From contig JAUWZY010000045.1 of the NCBI GenBank assembly GCA_030615045.1, positions 1-7,266 of the forward strand: a stretch of DNA of 7,266 nucleotides, read 5' to 3'. The stretch is from Chloroflexota bacterium (GTDB lineage: Bacteria > Chloroflexota > Dehalococcoidia > SZUA-161 > JAUWZY01). A program made the position numbers and the translations under genes. The notes under the pieces are model-generated. The model did not search any database. It was not told where the DNA came from and worked only from the letters and a program-made list of their open reading frames with translations. Numbering within the stretch: position 1 is the first letter of the stretch; every line of letters begins with the position of its first letter. Positions 5,938-7,266 of this stretch are shown piece after piece.

Positions 5938-6578
5938 TGAATCTTGGGTATAAAGATCAGCCCCTCTTCGGCGTCGCCCACAGGCTCTGCCAGCCCTTGA
6001 GAATATAAATAGCCGGTATAGGCAGCGATGAGAGCATCGCACAGGTCATGGCTCAAGTCCGCCGCTTGAGGGGTTAGGCTTGGCATTAAACCGGTAACAA
6101 GAGTTCTTAACGCCGCGAGCCCGGCGGGCTTAACCTTTGACGGGATCGATTTGCCAAACAGGCGGACCTTGCTGGCATAAGGATAGATTTCGATCACCTC
6201 ATATCCCCGGGCGCAAAGCTCACCGCTAAGGGATATGGCACGGTAAACCATAGCTTTGATGATCGACCTTTTGCTGGTGAAGAAGCAAGGGATGCCGAGC
6301 CTGGCCAGCTCCCGTTCACAAGCCCTCCCCGCTGAAGGCAGCGCCTGCCCACAGGAACAGCCCTCCTCCAAACAGCACAGCCCCTTGGGCAAGCTCAGTG
6401 GGGCATCGATGGCCACGATAGCAGGTTGAATTTCGTCTATAGTTGCAACGATTTCAGGGTCTGTGCCCACCGCCCCGAGGGCAATAACAGTTAAGTTGGC
6501 ATCTAAGGCGGCATAGGCGCTGGGCTTCTGTGGGGACGAAGTCAAATCAAGGCCTATAAACAGGCTTCTTGTGATCAC
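5925..6578 (-). CDS. DUF429 family protein, predicted RNase H-fold
   Basis: This 217-residue protein matches the DUF429 family, predicted to have an RNase H-like fold with nuclease-type acidic residues; no cellular role is established. Visible motifs are GLDLTSS (9-15, first strand with Asp11), AIDAPLSLP (56-64), GRACERELARLGIPCF (84-99), EVIEIYPYASK (127-137) and HDLCDALIAAYTG (177-189), whose Asp178 and Asp181 could complete an acidic site. Unusual is a cysteine cluster at 68-76 (CC, four residues, C, one residue, C) directly after the second motif, which could bind zinc or an iron-sulfur cluster. The GTG start lies nine bases after the stop of the upstream dehydrogenase gene, so the two are probably co-transcribed and coupled; no strong Shine-Dalgarno is visible. 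The start is supported by IGLDLTSS near the N-terminus. The gene overlaps arsM tail to tail and is probably unrelated to arsenic. Confidence 0.8.
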   Translation of the reverse strand: MITRSLFIGLDLTSSPQKPSAYAALDANLTVIALGAVGTDPEIVATIDEIQPAIVAIDAPLSLPKGLCCLEEGCSCGQALPSAGRACERELARLGIPCFFTSKRSIIKAMVYRAISLSGELCARGYEVIEIYPYASKVRLFGKSIPSKVKPAGLAALRTLVTGLMPSLTPQAADLSHDLCDALIAAYTGYLYSQGLAEPVGDAEEGLIFIPKIQVKA

Positions 6579-6587
6579 GGGCGAAAT

Positions 6588-7266
6588 TTAACCAAGCCTG
6601 GTTAGGATTTCACGGGCAGCGATCACCCCTGAAGCCGAGGCTTGAACCAAGCCACGGCTAACCCCTGCGCCATCGCCGATGGCAAACATATTGGCAACCT
6701 CGATTTCCAGGCTCTCGCTGAGCGTGGGCCGAGAGGAGTAGAGCTTGATCTCAACACCATAAAGCAGGGTGTAGGGCGAGGCCACACCGGGGGCCAGTTT
6801 GTCCATAGCAATCAGCATCTCCTTGACCCCGGTAAGAAAGTGATAGGGCAAGACAAAGCCGAGGTCACCCGGGGTGGCACACTTCAAGGTGGGTTTAACC
6901 CCACCCCGCTTGATGCTAATCGGGGTAGAGCAGCGACTCTTCTCCAAATCGCTCAAACGCTGCAATATGACGCCACCGCTCATGATATTAGCTAAACGAG
7001 CCAGCCCCTTACCATAGCTTATGGGGTCTCGGAATGGCTTAGGAAAGGTGGTGCTGACCAAGATGGCGAAATTGGTGTTAGCGGTCTCACGATCGCTGTA
7101 GCTGTGCCCATTGACTGTGATCACAGGGTCATAGCCACCGGTGGACTCCATGGTCACCTCACCTGCCGGGCAGACGCAGAATGTCCTGACGCGGTCGCCT
7201 GAGGCTTTGGAATAGAACTCGAGCTTGGGCTCGTATAGAACATCGGTCAGCTCCTCGAGGACTGGC
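6588..7266 (-). CDS. FAD-dependent dehydrogenase, COG2509 type (C-terminal part)
   Basis: The frame is open to the window edge, giving about 226 C-terminal residues of a larger protein; the N-terminal FAD-binding Rossmann motif lies outside. An internal GTG at 7157 is not the true start, because similar sequence (LYEPKLEFYSK, RTFCVCPAGEV) continues upstream of it. The features fit the uncharacterised FAD-dependent dehydrogenases of COG2509: the CVCPAGEV segment, TNFAILVS, GGVILQRLSDLE, LLYGVEIKLYSSRP, and the closing FAD-contact motif AIGDGAGVSRGLVQASASG near the C-terminus. The substrate is unknown. Related NAD(P)/FAD oxidoreductases, such as geranylgeranyl reductase-like proteins, share the GDGAG motif but not the CxCPxGEV segment. 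The DUF429 gene follows after nine bases. Confidence 0.8.
   Translation of the reverse strand, partial: PVLEELTDVLYEPKLEFYSKASGDRVRTFCVCPAGEVTMESTGGYDPVITVNGHSYSDRETANTNFAILVSTTFPKPFRDPISYGKGLARLANIMSGGVILQRLSDLEKSRCSTPISIKRGGVKPTLKCATPGDLGFVLPYHFLTGVKEMLIAMDKLAPGVASPYTLLYGVEIKLYSSRPTLSESLEIEVANMFAIGDGAGVSRGLVQASASGVIAAREILTRLG

Overview
The window is bacterial chromosomal DNA with three transcription blocks. Reading order is: a molybdenum hydroxylase operon on the minus strand with a tRNA-Pro gene just upstream of it (1-2435), a plus-strand arsenic resistance cluster (2480-5935), and a minus-strand gene pair (5925-7266). Intergenic spacing is tight, Shine-Dalgarno sites are recognisable, GTG starts are common and one promoter is a perfect sigma70-type match, so the host is clearly a bacterium. 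The flavin/molybdenum enzyme set and the arsenite-handling genes would suit an anaerobic or subsurface organism, but no gene here fixes the phylum.

Block 1 encodes the molybdopterin-binding large subunit of a xanthine dehydrogenase / aromatic-acyl-CoA reductase family enzyme. The first seven codons of the next gene, probably its FAD-binding subunit, follow two bases after its stop. A canonical tRNA-Pro(GGG) lies 50 bases upstream on the same strand and has its own probable promoter.

Block 2 is an ars operon: arsR (As(III)-sensing repressor), acr3 (arsenite efflux permease), a possible 35-codon small ORF with a degenerate-looking stretch behind it, a TauE/SafE (TSUP) permease and arsM (arsenite S-adenosylmethionine methyltransferase). 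No arsenate reductase is present in the window. The arsR promoter is TTGACA-N17-TATAAT. A sequence of the form TATGC-N8-GCATA sits on its expected start point, and a second copy of the same sequence lies just before acr3. These are best read as two ArsR operators. The combined logic is: As(III) releases ArsR, Acr3 exports arsenite, ArsM methylates it, and the TSUP permease may move an arsenic or sulfur compound.

Block 3 converges on arsM. It holds the C-terminal part of a COG2509-type FAD-dependent dehydrogenase, then a DUF429 (RNase H-fold) protein nine bases downstream. The last 11 bases of the DUF429 gene and of arsM overlap tail to tail, inside a perfect 9-bp inverted repeat that contains both stop codons.

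There is no sign of CRISPR arrays, insertion sequences, phage genes or rRNA. No gap without a gene exceeds 300 bases. The longest is 4152-4247, or about 200 bases (4048-4247) if the small ORF is not real.
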